DNA from: Candidatus Methanomethylophilaceae archaeon
Lineage (GTDB): Archaea; Thermoplasmatota; Thermoplasmata; Methanomassiliicoccales; Methanomethylophilaceae
Reading direction: 5' to 3'
Assembly (NCBI GenBank): GCA_023230065.1
Contig: JALNYB010000023.1
Span: 1 to 15,472 of the forward strand
Length of the DNA stretch: 15,472 nucleotides
The notes under the pieces were generated by a model. The model did not search any database. It worked only from the letters and a program-made list of their open reading frames with translations, and was not told the DNA's origin. Every line of letters starts with the position of its first letter. Position 1 is the first letter of the stretch. Below, piece after piece: positions 1 to 7,364 of the stretch. Position numbers and translations under genes: made by a program.

Positions 1-909
1 CTTCGTACAGAAGTTCATGATGTTCCGAGCCAAGAGGTCATCACAAAGGATAATTCGCCTGTAAATGTGGATGCCATCATTTACATTAAAGTAATAGATC
101 CAAAAAATGCATTTTTCGAGGTCACAAACTATCATGCAGCGACAATAAACCTTGCACAAACGACATTGAGATCAACTATCGGAGAAATGGATCTCGATGA
201 AATCCTCTCAAGCAGAGAAAAAATCAATGTTCAACTCAGAGACACCCTTGACAGTTCCACCGATAAATGGGGTGTAAGAATTGAAGCTGTCGAAATAAGA
301 GAAGTGGACCCTGCAAAAAAGGTCAAAGATTCCATGGAAGAACAGACATCTGCAGAAAGAAGGAGACGTGCAGCCATCCTTCAGGCAGACGGTATGAAGA
401 CTGCATCTATCCTTGAATCAGAAGGAAAGAAAAAATCGATGATCCTTCAGGCAGAAGGACAGAGACAGTCGATGATCCTTCAGGCAGAAGGTAAAAGACT
501 TGCTACAATCCTTGAAAGCCAAGGAGCAGCACAGAAACTCCGTATCATTTCAGTAGGTTCATCAGCTCTGGATTCCAAAGCCATGGCGGTCTTGTCGATG
601 GAAACCCTGAAATCAGTAGGAGAAGGACAATCATCAAAGATCTTCTTCCCTCTTGAACTCACAAAACTCATAGATGGAATGTCCCAATACATGGGCTCAG
701 GAACATCTGTTCCGGAAAGAGAAGTCTCCAATAGAAAAGATATCGAAGAAGCTGTAGGAAAGGCAGATGATATCTTAGGAACCATTCCTACGCCGGAAGA
801 GATTAAGAAACAGATAGCGGACCTCGATGAAATGATGGACAAAGACAGAAAGGAATCCGAGACCCTAGTAAAGACGTCATCGAGCTCAACACAAAGAGAA
901 AAAACGTAA
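1..909 (+). CDS. Stomatin/SPFH (band 7) family membrane-associated protein, 5' partial
   Basis: The reading frame is open from base 1, so the gene begins upstream of the window. A GTG at 67 is internal, because the residues before it (VPSQEVITKDNSPVNVDA, codons 9 to 25) are the conserved SPFH core that leads into DAIIYIKVIDP. The N-terminal membrane anchor is not visible. After the SPFH domain comes a charged helical segment with five 11-residue repeats (370-534), then a less conserved tail ending in Ser/Thr-rich and charged residues. Prokaryotic stomatins form oligomeric scaffolds at the membrane and usually pair with an NfeD-type protein. No NfeD is in view, though it could lie upstream. 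The gene stops at TAA and converges on the GPN GTPase with a hairpin between them. The family call is secure; its specific role is unknown. Confidence 0.9.
   Translation, partial: LRTEVHDVPSQEVITKDNSPVNVDAIIYIKVIDPKNAFFEVTNYHAATINLAQTTLRSTIGEMDLDEILSSREKINVQLRDTLDSSTDKWGVRIEAVEIREVDPAKKVKDSMEEQTSAERRRRAAILQADGMKTASILESEGKKKSMILQAEGQRQSMILQAEGKRLATILESQGAAQKLRIISVGSSALDSKAMAVLSMETLKSVGEGQSSKIFFPLELTKLIDGMSQYMGSGTSVPEREVSNRKDIEEAVGKADDILGTIPTPEEIKKQIADLDEMMDKDRKESETLVKTSSSSTQREKT
370..534 (+). repeat. Five hendecad (11-residue) repeats in the stomatin coiled-coil region
   Basis: Translation gives five consecutive 11-residue units: AAILQADGMKT, ASILESEGKKK, SMILQAEGQRQ, SMILQAEGKRL and ATILESQGAAQ. 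The pattern x-x-I-L-[QE]-[AS]-[DEQ]-G is kept throughout. A 23-nt stretch is identical at 436-458 and 469-491, exactly 33 nt apart, so the two middle units are also near-identical in DNA. Stomatin-family proteins carry an alanine/glutamate-rich helix after the SPFH domain that drives oligomerisation. The 11-residue period suggests a right-handed or straight coiled coil rather than a heptad one. Confidence 0.8.
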
Positions 910-934
910 ACACAGAAACTGCTTTAAATTGAAA

Positions 935-964
935 CTCTGAGTGGAAAAATGATTCCACTCAGAG
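935..964. terminator. Bidirectional hairpin between convergent stomatin and GPN genes
   Basis: CTCTGAGTGGA (935-945) pairs perfectly with TCCACTCAGAG (954-964), and A946-T953 extends the stem to 12 bp around a 6-nt loop. A T-rich stretch (TTTGTAATTTTTAG) follows on the plus strand, and A-rich DNA lies on the other side. It sits in the 75-nt gap between two stop codons, so it could end transcription in both directions. Archaeal termination depends mainly on U-runs, so the hairpin may instead protect 3' ends. Confidence 0.65.
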
Positions 965-984
965 ATTTGTAATTTTTAGATTTA

Positions 985-1746
985 TTACTCTTCGGAGTCC
1001 TCTCCACCGAAGAACAGAAGTTGCGATGCTGCATAGATTTCCGGCAGACCAATATCTTCCTGAGCCGACACGGAACGTATCTCGCCAAATATGCCCATGT
1101 TCTCCAACGACTTGAAAAGCTCCATTCCTACAACTGTTTCTGAGCTGGAATCCATGTCGAGAAGATCTCCATAAAGAACGTCGGAGTTCTCATACCATGA
1201 CATGATCCTTTCTGTCTCCTCCTCTTTGAACATATCACATTTTGACAGCACATTTAAAATAGGAATTTGAAGCCTGAACTGAACAATCGCAGAAAGAACC
1301 ATCGATGAAACGAATCCGTTAGGTGACTTGCATAGTATGGGATCTGAAAGATAAACAAGCATAGATTTCTCTTTGTCCAATGCCTTTATGATTATCTCTG
1401 AGGACTCTCTGAATGCGAACAATTCCAGCTGACCTGGCGTATCGATCAAAACATATTTTGTCTTGAATGTCTGAAGAACATCAACGAGTTTGTTGATGTT
1501 CATAGCCATAAGATCTGCCGCAACAATCTGCGCACCATTAGGCCCTAATGTATATTCATTCATAACTTCGTCTAACGATACCCATTCCCTGATATCTATA
1601 TCAGGCGTATATGGAAGTCTGTCCGCCCCTGGATCCAGATTGATGACGATAGCATCAATACCATTGTCATCAAGCCATTGTTTGTATGCCCCGACCAAAG
1701 TACTTTTTCCGCTGCCGGCAGTTCCGACAAAATAAATGTTTCTCAT
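985..1746 (-). CDS. GPN-loop GTPase (XAB1/GPN family)
   Basis: From the preferred start this is a 253-residue P-loop GTPase. Visible motifs are the P-loop GTAGSGKST at residues 8-16, the signature Gly-Pro-Asn at 68-70, the G3 motif DTPGQ at 102-106, and SKCD at 168-171 as the G4 guanine-specificity motif (SKxD is normal here). These define GPN-loop GTPases, which dimerise and use the GPN loop at the partner's active site. Eukaryotic members help assemble or import RNA polymerase II; the archaeal role is unsettled. ATGs at 1770 and 1758 would add eight or four residues. I prefer 1746 because the protein then starts MRNIYFVG, as family members do, and GAGG lies about six bases before that ATG. 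It appears monocistronic, convergent with the stomatin gene and divergent from the membrane genes. Confidence 0.9.
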   Translation of the reverse strand: MRNIYFVGTAGSGKSTLVGAYKQWLDDNGIDAIVINLDPGADRLPYTPDIDIREWVSLDEVMNEYTLGPNGAQIVAADLMAMNINKLVDVLQTFKTKYVLIDTPGQLELFAFRESSEIIIKALDKEKSMLVYLSDPILCKSPNGFVSSMVLSAIVQFRLQIPILNVLSKCDMFKEEETERIMSWYENSDVLYGDLLDMDSSSETVVGMELFKSLENMGIFGEIRSVSAQEDIGLPEIYAASQLLFFGGEDSEE

Positions 1747-1895
1747 TTGATCCCTCATCCCCCGACTCATTGTGGTAATTTACACTTTGCTTAAAACTAC
1801 AAGCCAAATAATACGATAAATAAATTTCAATACTGTGTCAAAAGACATTTAGATAAAAATAACAACCTAAATCAAAACGTTATCACTATTTCGAA

Positions 1896-1909
1896 AATAT
1901 CATGATATT
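1896..1909. promoter_or_regulatory. 14-bp perfect palindrome in a divergent intergenic region
   Basis: AATATCATGATATT equals its own reverse complement. It lies in the AT-rich gap between the GPN gene (minus) and the DUF998-like gene (plus), about 100 nt before the latter's ATG. Its length and position suit a dimeric repressor site, but in AT-rich DNA a palindrome of this size could arise by chance. TATA-like strings for the minus-strand gene occur near 1815-1828 and for the plus-strand gene near 1968-1975 (TCTATACA). None is decisive. Confidence 0.25.
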
Positions 1910-2009
1910 CAAATCCTGATAAGAAGAATCAAAAAATTCTCAAGTTAAAACAAGCATCAAAGTTCATTCTATACACAAACCTAATTTAATTGGAAGAAGG
2001 TTCAGGGTC

Positions 2010-2591
2010 ATGAATGACACAAAAACACACAATGTTGCATTTGCCTGGTTCGGCATCTTCGCAGTTGCGGTGTTCGCTATTACGTGGATCTGTGCTGCAG
2101 CATTGGATCCCACATGGGTATTTGGCAAAGATATCATCTCTAAATTAGGAATATCGAATACAGACGCCAGCTTATACTTCAAATACGGATGCGTCCTCAC
2201 CGGTGCGTTCGCCATAATTTTCGGTATCGGAAATACATTATACGCCAAAAATGCAGGACATGCCTCAGGTGGGATCTTCATGATTATGGCGGGACTGTTC
2301 CTAGCTTTGGTCGGAATTATAACAATGGATATCGGTAATGGAGATCTTCACAAATTTGTTGCTATAACTATGGCCATATTCATACTCTGCGCAGCAATCT
2401 CATTCGCAGCAGGAAACTGGTATGAACACCACGAACTTTATGCCGGAGTGCCCATCATAATAATTTGTATGATCATCGGACTCGGTATCGGATACAACAA
2501 TGCTACGGCAGAAGGATGGGCAGTCATCCTTGCACTTCTTTGGATCTGTATTGAGAGCATCAGAATGATCGCTACAACAGAGAAGGATTAA
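2010..2591 (+). CDS. DUF998-like integral membrane protein, six predicted TM segments
   Basis: A 193-residue, strongly hydrophobic protein. By eye it has six membrane-spanning stretches near residues 10-31, 57-77, 88-107, 115-136, 146-163 and 168-187, and a short charged tail ending EKD. The segment after the first helix (a tryptophan/lysine loop with SKLGIS at 45-50) and the six-helix layout resemble DUF998 proteins, which have no established function. ATG at 2010 follows a purine-rich stretch with GGAAGAAGG, a weak ribosome site. The next membrane gene starts 33 nt downstream on the same strand, so the two are probably co-transcribed. No enzyme motif is visible. The DUF998 assignment is from pattern recognition and moderately sure. 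Confidence 0.65.
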   Translation: MNDTKTHNVAFAWFGIFAVAVFAITWICAAALDPTWVFGKDIISKLGISNTDASLYFKYGCVLTGAFAIIFGIGNTLYAKNAGHASGGIFMIMAGLFLALVGIITMDIGNGDLHKFVAITMAIFILCAAISFAAGNWYEHHELYAGVPIIIICMIIGLGIGYNNATAEGWAVILALLWICIESIRMIATTEKD

Positions 2592-2624
2592 TTAGAAAAA
2601 GATAATTACAAAGCAGGTGCAAAA

Positions 2625-2984
2625 ATGACAGAAATACCCAAAAAAATATCCGTTGGATGCGGACTTGGCCTTATTGGAGGGGTCGCGAGTATTATTTGTT
2701 TGGCTGTGTTCTACACATCCGAACCAGATACACTCCTCAATATGGCACTGTATATGCTTATCGCATGTTTATTCTTCGGAATAGCAGGAGCATTCACAAA
2801 GACTGGTCAGTGGGGCTGGAGAATGATCACATTCATGGCATTGCTCACAATCGGTCTTATTGCCATGTTCACGGTCTGCAAGTACTTTGACGTGTACGCA
2901 GGCATCATCCTTGCAGCAATAACATTACTTATTATTGCCGTCGTCTCATTCCCTTCCTCAAAAAAATGGTTGAGCAGGATTTAA
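2625..2984 (+). CDS. Small four-helix membrane protein, unknown
   Basis: A 119-residue hydrophobic protein I do not recognise. It has four likely membrane helices near residues 9-30, 38-56, 66-84 and 90-108, a lysine at positions 6-7 and a basic end (KKWLSRI). The ATG is preceded by AGGTG about six bases upstream, matching the archaeal 16S 3' end, so the start is well supported. It lies 33 nt after the DUF998-like gene and probably forms a two-gene membrane unit with it. A hairpin at 3001-3018 plus a T-run closes the unit. No catalytic or metal-binding motif is apparent. Transport and signalling roles are both possible, with no evidence for either. Confidence 0.7.
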   Translation: MTEIPKKISVGCGLGLIGGVASIICLAVFYTSEPDTLLNMALYMLIACLFFGIAGAFTKTGQWGWRMITFMALLTIGLIAMFTVCKYFDVYAGIILAAITLLIIAVVSFPSSKKWLSRI

Positions 2985-3000
2985 ACAAAAACATATTCTT

Positions 3001-3023
3001 TTGGCCCTTTGGGGCCAACTTTT
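3001..3023 (+). terminator. Hairpin plus T-run after the membrane gene pair
   Basis: TTGGCCC (3001-3007) pairs with GGGCCAA (3012-3018) around a 4-nt loop and is followed at once by CTTTT. It begins 17 nt after the TAA ending the preceding gene. Its T-run is also the start of the TATA box for the riboflavin kinase gene, so terminator and next promoter share bases. Confidence 0.55.
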
Positions 3024-3027
3024 ATAC
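3020..3027 (+). promoter_or_regulatory. TATA box for the riboflavin kinase gene
   Basis: TTTTATAC is a good match to the archaeal TATA consensus. With usual spacing, transcription should start near 3048-3053. That is downstream of the TTG at 3009, so this TTG cannot be the translation start if this box is used. The prediction leaves a leader of roughly 45 nt before the GTG at 3096. Confidence 0.5.
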
Positions 3028-3045
3028 TAACTAATAATATCTATG

Positions 3046-3063
3046 CTACCATTTTTACGGTAG
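3046..3063 (+). promoter_or_regulatory. Inverted repeat at the predicted ribK transcription start (candidate operator)
   Basis: CTACC (3046-3050) and GGTAG (3059-3063) form an exact dyad with an 8-nt AT-rich centre. It sits on the predicted start site, about 25 nt after the TATA box and before a gene whose product carries a winged helix. Riboflavin kinases of this architecture (RbkR) are known to regulate flavin genes, so autoregulation is a reasonable inference. The arms are short, and the motif could instead be a leader hairpin followed by TTTT. Confidence 0.35.
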
Positions 3064-3095
3064 TTTTAAATTCTCTTAATCACTCTGACACCTTC

Positions 3096-3752
3096 GTGGA
3101 CGAGAAATATACCTTTGCATTGAGAAAGATTGCATTACTTGGAGGAATGGATGACTACGTTGCCGTTTCTTCTAGAGAATTAGGTGATGCACTAAAAATG
3201 AGCCAACAATCTGCATCGAAAAGAATTTTAGAACTTCTTGATGAAAAACTAATTGTTCGTGACCTTGGTGCAAGAAGACAGAGAATAAAACTAACACCGA
3301 AAGGTATAGATGAATTAAAACTCGAATATAATGAATACCGCAGAATATTCGAACTTACAGACCATATAACCATCCATGGAATTGTAACCGAAGGAATGGG
3401 AGAGGGCGGATATTACATTTGCCAACAGGGTTATATGAACCAATTCGAAAAAAAATTAGGATTCAGGCCCTTTGAAGGTACACTCAACATAACAGTCGAT
3501 AAGGATGATGTTGGAAAATTAGATGTCATCAGAAGCACTTCCGGACAGATCATCGAAGGTTTCACTACAGAAGGGAGAAGCTTCGGAAACGTAATTGCTT
3601 ACAAAGCAAAGATCAGAAACATCGATTGCGCCATCGTAGTGCCTGATAGATCACACTATTCGGATGTTATTGAGATAGTGTGCCATTATCATCTCAGAAG
3701 GACACTCAGCCTCGGCAATGGAGATCATGTCGATGTCAGAGTAGGCATCTGA
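3096..3752 (+). CDS. ribK: CTP-dependent riboflavin kinase with N-terminal winged helix (RibK/RbkR type)
   Basis: The C-terminal domain (about residues 90-218) is the archaeal riboflavin kinase that makes FMN using CTP instead of ATP. Visible features are the glycine-rich GMGEGGYYI (100-108), FEGTLNI (126-132), GRSFGNVIAYKAKI, and VVPDRSHY (181-188) followed by the HLRRTLSL segment. Residues about 24-70 form a winged helix (SSRELGDALKMSQQSASKRI). This fusion is the architecture of RbkR, a bifunctional enzyme and regulator of flavin genes; M. jannaschii has the kinase domain alone. Start choice is uncertain. TTG 3009 lies in a hairpin upstream of the TATA box, ATG 3147 would remove the conserved LRKIALLGG, and TTG 3120 is also possible. 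I prefer GTG 3096, giving 218 residues, although it has no clear ribosome site. The TGA touches the purQ stop. Confidence 0.88.
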   Translation: MDEKYTFALRKIALLGGMDDYVAVSSRELGDALKMSQQSASKRILELLDEKLIVRDLGARRQRIKLTPKGIDELKLEYNEYRRIFELTDHITIHGIVTEGMGEGGYYICQQGYMNQFEKKLGFRPFEGTLNITVDKDDVGKLDVIRSTSGQIIEGFTTEGRSFGNVIAYKAKIRNIDCAIVVPDRSHYSDVIEIVCHYHLRRTLSLGNGDHVDVRVGI

Positions 3753-4568
3753 TCACTTCGTAAGATATCTCACTACAGAAGTAAAGATGGCTTTTCCATC
3801 TCCATCCTGAGAAGAATATCCTCTCGTCCAATCTGGATGAGTGAATCTTGTCATAACACGCTCAGGATGGGGCATCATGCCCATGACGTTTCCGGCAGGA
3901 TTACATATTCCTGCGATGTCTGACGGTGATCCATTGGGGTTCCATGGATATTCTGCAGGCTCTCCATTCCCGCATACGTATCTAAACACTATCTGATCAT
4001 TATCCTGAAGTTTATCAATGAAATCAGGATCCATGCTCATCAATTTCCCTTCTCCGTGAGCAGATGGAATCATCAAAAGCTTTCCTTTTTGAACATCAGA
4101 CGTAAATATACACTTTCCTCTGTTATCATTCCTGAGAACCGTGGGGCGACACTCAAACCTTGCAGAATCATTTGTATACAATGCTGCGGTAGGAACAGGC
4201 GTCATAGTCTCTTCCATTGCGGGCAATAATCCCAACTCCACTAATATCTGGAATCCATTGCAAACTCCAAGAACCGGCTTCTCAGCTTCTACAAATTTCT
4301 TTACCTGTGGTCCGAGGGCACTTTTGATCCTCGCTGCGAAGATGGCCCCTGCACGAACATAATCTCCTGCAGAAAATCCTCCTGGCAATGCAAGTACATC
4401 AAAATCCTCCAGATCTCTTGCAAGCGATGCAGGTGATTGTCCTATCAACTGTTTGAGATGGACCTTCTCAGCCGATACGCCGACCATACTAAATGCCTCA
4501 GCCATCTCGTCCTCACAATTCGTTCCTTCTATCCTGAGTACACAGACCTTTACATCCTTAGCTTTCAT
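3753..4568 (-). CDS. purQ: Phosphoribosylformylglycinamidine synthase, glutaminase subunit PurQ
   Basis: A class I glutamine amidotransferase that frees ammonia from glutamine for PurL in the fourth step of purine synthesis (FGAR to FGAM). The 271-residue product starts MKAKDVKVCVL. It has the nucleophile Cys103 in GVCNGFQ, the oxyanion strand LPGGFSAGDY (61-70), and the His234/Glu236 pair in PHPER. It is longer than the roughly 227-residue Bacillus form, with extra sequence around 120-215. An upstream in-frame ATG at 4610 lies inside purL. The start at 4568 is chosen because its ATG forms an ATGA overlap with the purL stop and has GGAGGTG seven bases upstream (4576-4582). It is the last gene of purS-purL-purQ. 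Its TGA abuts the ribK TGA with no intergenic base. Confidence 0.97.
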   Translation of the reverse strand: MKAKDVKVCVLRIEGTNCEDEMAEAFSMVGVSAEKVHLKQLIGQSPASLARDLEDFDVLALPGGFSAGDYVRAGAIFAARIKSALGPQVKKFVEAEKPVLGVCNGFQILVELGLLPAMEETMTPVPTAALYTNDSARFECRPTVLRNDNRGKCIFTSDVQKGKLLMIPSAHGEGKLMSMDPDFIDKLQDNDQIVFRYVCGNGEPAEYPWNPNGSPSDIAGICNPAGNVMGMMPHPERVMTRFTHPDWTRGYSSQDGDGKAIFTSVVRYLTK

Positions 4569-6901
4569 TGCGAAGCACCTCCCATGATGTTCCAAATGGG
4601 ATCGTTCCAAGCTTTTCTCAGAACACTGACGGGTATGTCCACCTTTGCGCTTTTGATCACAAGGGAATCTCCTTTTGATATGCCGATGCAGGTTACATCG
4701 TCACCCATGATATTCTCGAATTCTTCCGTATCTTTTCCATCTATCTCTACAATCCAACGTGAATTGCTCTCGGAATACAATTTAACTTTTTCGCTGAGAT
4801 CTCCGAGTGCCTTGAGATCTATTTGAGCTCCTACATCTCCAGAGATGCACATCTCTGAAACAGCTACGGCAAGCCCTCCATCAGAACAGTCGTGACAACT
4901 CAACACCAGTCCTTCGCCCATAGCCTTCAAGAGTTTCTCCATCAATATCTTGAGGTGGGGGATGTCGACGCCTGGCACCTGTCCTTCTTCTCCATGGAAT
5001 TTGCGGAACAATAACGAACCGCCCATCTCATCCTTGGTCTTTCCGACCTGATAAAGACAGCTTCCAGTTTTCTTCATATCGGCCGTGATGGCATTTCTAA
5101 CATCATCAATAAGTCCGCATCCAACAATCATGGGTGTCGGAAGAATGTGAATTCCTCCAGGGGCCTCGTTGTATAAACTGACATTTCCGGACGGTATAGG
5201 TATGTTGAGTTCCTTTGCGATCTCTCCGATACCTCTCACGGCTTCCCTGAACTCTCCCAATCTATCGGGCTTCTCGGGATTACCGAAATTTAGACAATCG
5301 GTGAATGCATTCGGCATTGCGCCTACTGCTACAATGTTACGGCACGCCTCATCTATGCTCGACATGCCTCCGTTATATGGGTCTAGCGCAGTGAACCACG
5401 GATTGCATCCTGTTGCTACGGCAAGTCCCTTCCATCTGCCGGGAACCGGCATAAGAACGGATGCGTCGCCCGGTCCGGTCATATTCATCTTACCGACCAT
5501 GGGATGGATAACTGTAGAAGCACGTACCTCGTGGTCATACTGCCTTATCGCCCACTCCTTTGATGCAACGTTAAGATCTGATATAAGTGACATTATTATC
5601 TCATCATTACCAGGAAGCTTGGGAAATTTCTCATTTGCCTTTGAAGATACCTTTGGCAATGTATATGGTCTGTGATAGACCGGTCCACCGGTAAGGAACT
5701 CAAGATCCATATCAAAGATGAGAGATCCATTCCAATATAGACGTGTACGTGGAACCGATGTGGTCTTCGCAATGGGTGTCGCGAGGACATCCCACATCTT
5801 AAAAATCTCAAGGACCTTGTCAACATTCTCAGGTTTACAAGAACACATCATACGTTCCTGCGATTCAGAGACCCATATCTCCCATGGAGCGAGACCTGAT
5901 TCTTTTAACAGAACCTTCTCGAGATCGACATCCGCACCGCATCCCGCCTCCAGTGCCATCTCTCCAACTACACAGCTGAGACCTCCTCCCCCGAGGTCCT
6001 TCATTCCGGTGATAAGATGCTTTTCGTTTACTTCAAAACATGCATGCATGACCGGTTCCTTTGTGATAGGATCTCCAAGCTGAACAGCTCCCCTTGAATC
6101 ATCTTGTGATGTAGATGTCAGATCCTTTGATGCAAAATTGACTCCATGGATTCCGTCTCTTCCAGTACGTCCTCCGACAAGGATCATTATCTCACCTGGA
6201 CCTCCGACATAATTAAGTCCGAGATCCTTCCTTTTTATGATCCCGAGACATCCGACATTTATTAGGCAGTTGCCAGTGTACTTCTCATCGAAGAAGAATC
6301 CTCCTGTAATGGTAGGTATACCTACACGGTTTCCATAATCTCTGATGCCAGAAACTACACCACTCATAAGATAGCGAGGATGTTTGATACCGGGTGGCAA
6401 TTCGGCTTTCGTATCGATTGGACCGAAACATAATGGGTCGGCAAGTCCTATAGGTTGTGCGCCCATGCAGATAACATCTCTAAGAATTCCGCCGATGCCT
6501 GTTGCAGCACCGCCGTACGGTTCAATGGCTGAAGGGTGATTGTGACTCTCGACCCTCAATGCATAAGCATAATCGTCATCGAAAATCATCACACCTGCAT
6601 CTCCTCTAGAAAGGACGTCGTCGCGTTCTATACCGAATACGAATTCTTTCAGGATGGGTTTGGAACTCTTGTAACAACAATGTTCACTCCAGGCCTGACC
6701 TAGTGACTGCAACTCTACGTCGGTCGGATTTCTTCCTTCCTTCTCAAAATAGTCTTTAATGGTCTTCATCTCATCGAGTGATAGACTCAAACTCATATCC
6801 TTTGAGATCTTATTCAAATCCGCATCGGTCGCGTTTAGAATGTCAACATCGAATAATTCGAATGGAACATTCCTTCTGGTCATAAGCCCGTCTTTGGACA
6901 T
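4565..6901 (-). CDS. purL: Phosphoribosylformylglycinamidine synthase, synthetase subunit PurL
   Basis: A 778-residue small-type PurL, the ATP-dependent amidating subunit that turns FGAR into FGAM with ammonia from PurQ. N-terminal WSEHCCYKSSKP carries the conserved catalytic His74. The ATP-site segment ESHNHPSAIEPYGGAATGIGG lies at 118-138, and the second-half signature HDCSDGGLAVAVSEM at 670-684. Length and layout match archaeal and Gram-positive PurL rather than the long PurL-PurQ fusion of proteobacteria. ATG at 6901 is four bases after the purS stop. An in-frame ATG at 6883 is possible but less economical. The 3' end overlaps purQ by 4 nt, which suggests translational coupling of complex subunits. 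Confidence 0.97.
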   Translation of the reverse strand: MSKDGLMTRRNVPFELFDVDILNATDADLNKISKDMSLSLSLDEMKTIKDYFEKEGRNPTDVELQSLGQAWSEHCCYKSSKPILKEFVFGIERDDVLSRGDAGVMIFDDDYAYALRVESHNHPSAIEPYGGAATGIGGILRDVICMGAQPIGLADPLCFGPIDTKAELPPGIKHPRYLMSGVVSGIRDYGNRVGIPTITGGFFFDEKYTGNCLINVGCLGIIKRKDLGLNYVGGPGEIMILVGGRTGRDGIHGVNFASKDLTSTSQDDSRGAVQLGDPITKEPVMHACFEVNEKHLITGMKDLGGGGLSCVVGEMALEAGCGADVDLEKVLLKESGLAPWEIWVSESQERMMCSCKPENVDKVLEIFKMWDVLATPIAKTTSVPRTRLYWNGSLIFDMDLEFLTGGPVYHRPYTLPKVSSKANEKFPKLPGNDEIIMSLISDLNVASKEWAIRQYDHEVRASTVIHPMVGKMNMTGPGDASVLMPVPGRWKGLAVATGCNPWFTALDPYNGGMSSIDEACRNIVAVGAMPNAFTDCLNFGNPEKPDRLGEFREAVRGIGEIAKELNIPIPSGNVSLYNEAPGGIHILPTPMIVGCGLIDDVRNAITADMKKTGSCLYQVGKTKDEMGGSLLFRKFHGEEGQVPGVDIPHLKILMEKLLKAMGEGLVLSCHDCSDGGLAVAVSEMCISGDVGAQIDLKALGDLSEKVKLYSESNSRWIVEIDGKDTEEFENIMGDDVTCIGISKGDSLVIKSAKVDIPVSVLRKAWNDPIWNIMGGASQ

Positions 6902-6905
6902 CGGC

Positions 6906-7145
6906 TCATCTCACTGTAACAGAATATGTTTGAATTACAGGGTTGGCCAGAAGTTTTTTACACATCTCTTCCCCGTGTTTCTTTGCTTCATCGGCAGGCA
7001 TGTCAAGTGTGACTTCGAAGAACTTGACTGTCTTAACATTCTCGATACCATTGAAACCGAGTGATTCGAGTGTCTTTTTCGTATTCGTCCCTTCGGGATC
7101 AGCGACGCCTTTCTTGAGCTCAATTCTGATGTCGATTACTGCCAT
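6906..7145 (-). CDS. purS: Phosphoribosylformylglycinamidine synthase subunit PurS
   Basis: A 79-residue protein starting MAVIDIRIELKKGVADPEG. PurS is a small dimeric protein that bridges PurL and PurQ and helps channel ammonia. The KKGVADPEG turn, the SLGFNGIENVKTVKFFEV centre and the C-terminal VIQTYSV strand are typical. The frame remains open to 7271, but the extension has no family similarity. The ATG at 7145 gives the standard length, and a TATA-like box lies 26 nt upstream. No Shine-Dalgarno sequence is seen, so the mRNA is probably leaderless. It is the first gene of the purSLQ operon. Confidence 0.95.
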   Translation of the reverse strand: MAVIDIRIELKKGVADPEGTNTKKTLESLGFNGIENVKTVKFFEVTLDMPADEAKKHGEEMCKKLLANPVIQTYSVTVR

Positions 7146-7165
7146 TATTGAATGTATTACGCGCG

Positions 7166-7175
7166 CATAATTAAA
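7166..7175 (-). promoter_or_regulatory. TATA box of the purS-purL-purQ operon
   Basis: On the minus strand this reads TTTAATTATG, centred about 26 nt before the purS ATG. That is the spacing expected when transcription starts at or beside the start codon, which agrees with the lack of a ribosome site. The rest of the 219-nt gap up to trmI shows no convincing gene or structured RNA. Confidence 0.5.
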
Positions 7176-7364
7176 TGATTCTGATAGACAAGCTTGAATT
7201 TTCCACATATAATGCACCTTGTAAGCAACTAACGAATTACCGACATCGATCAAAATGCATATTAAAATCACAACTTATCTGACGTACCCCCATATGGCAT
7301 TATTAACAACAATGCTATCATTAGCCTTTATAATCTGCAGCCTCTAAACTGATGCACGATCATA

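Noticed and set aside
168..171. Degenerate GTPase G4 motif (SKCD instead of NKxD) in the GPN protein as a sign of lost activity
   Set aside because: SKxD is normal in GPN-loop GTPases, and the P-loop, GPN and DTPGQ motifs are intact. The coordinates given here are residue numbers of that protein (gene at 985-1746).
436..491. Repeated 23-mer as a possible CRISPR or mobile repeat
   Set aside because: The repeat is in frame within a coiled coil at a period of 33 nt, so it is a protein repeat.
3009..3095. TTG start of riboflavin kinase at 3009
   Set aside because: The TTG lies in the terminator hairpin and upstream of the TATA box at 3020-3027, so it would not be in the mRNA.
5169..5675. 168-codon plus-strand reading frame inside purL
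   Set aside because: It is antisense to a well-conserved PurL segment, has no recognisable domain, and has no promoter or ribosome site of its own.
7146..7271. N-terminal extension of PurS by 42 residues
   Set aside because: The standard PurS start is MAVIDIRIEL at 7145, with a TATA box 26 nt upstream. The extension would begin before the promoter and matches nothing.
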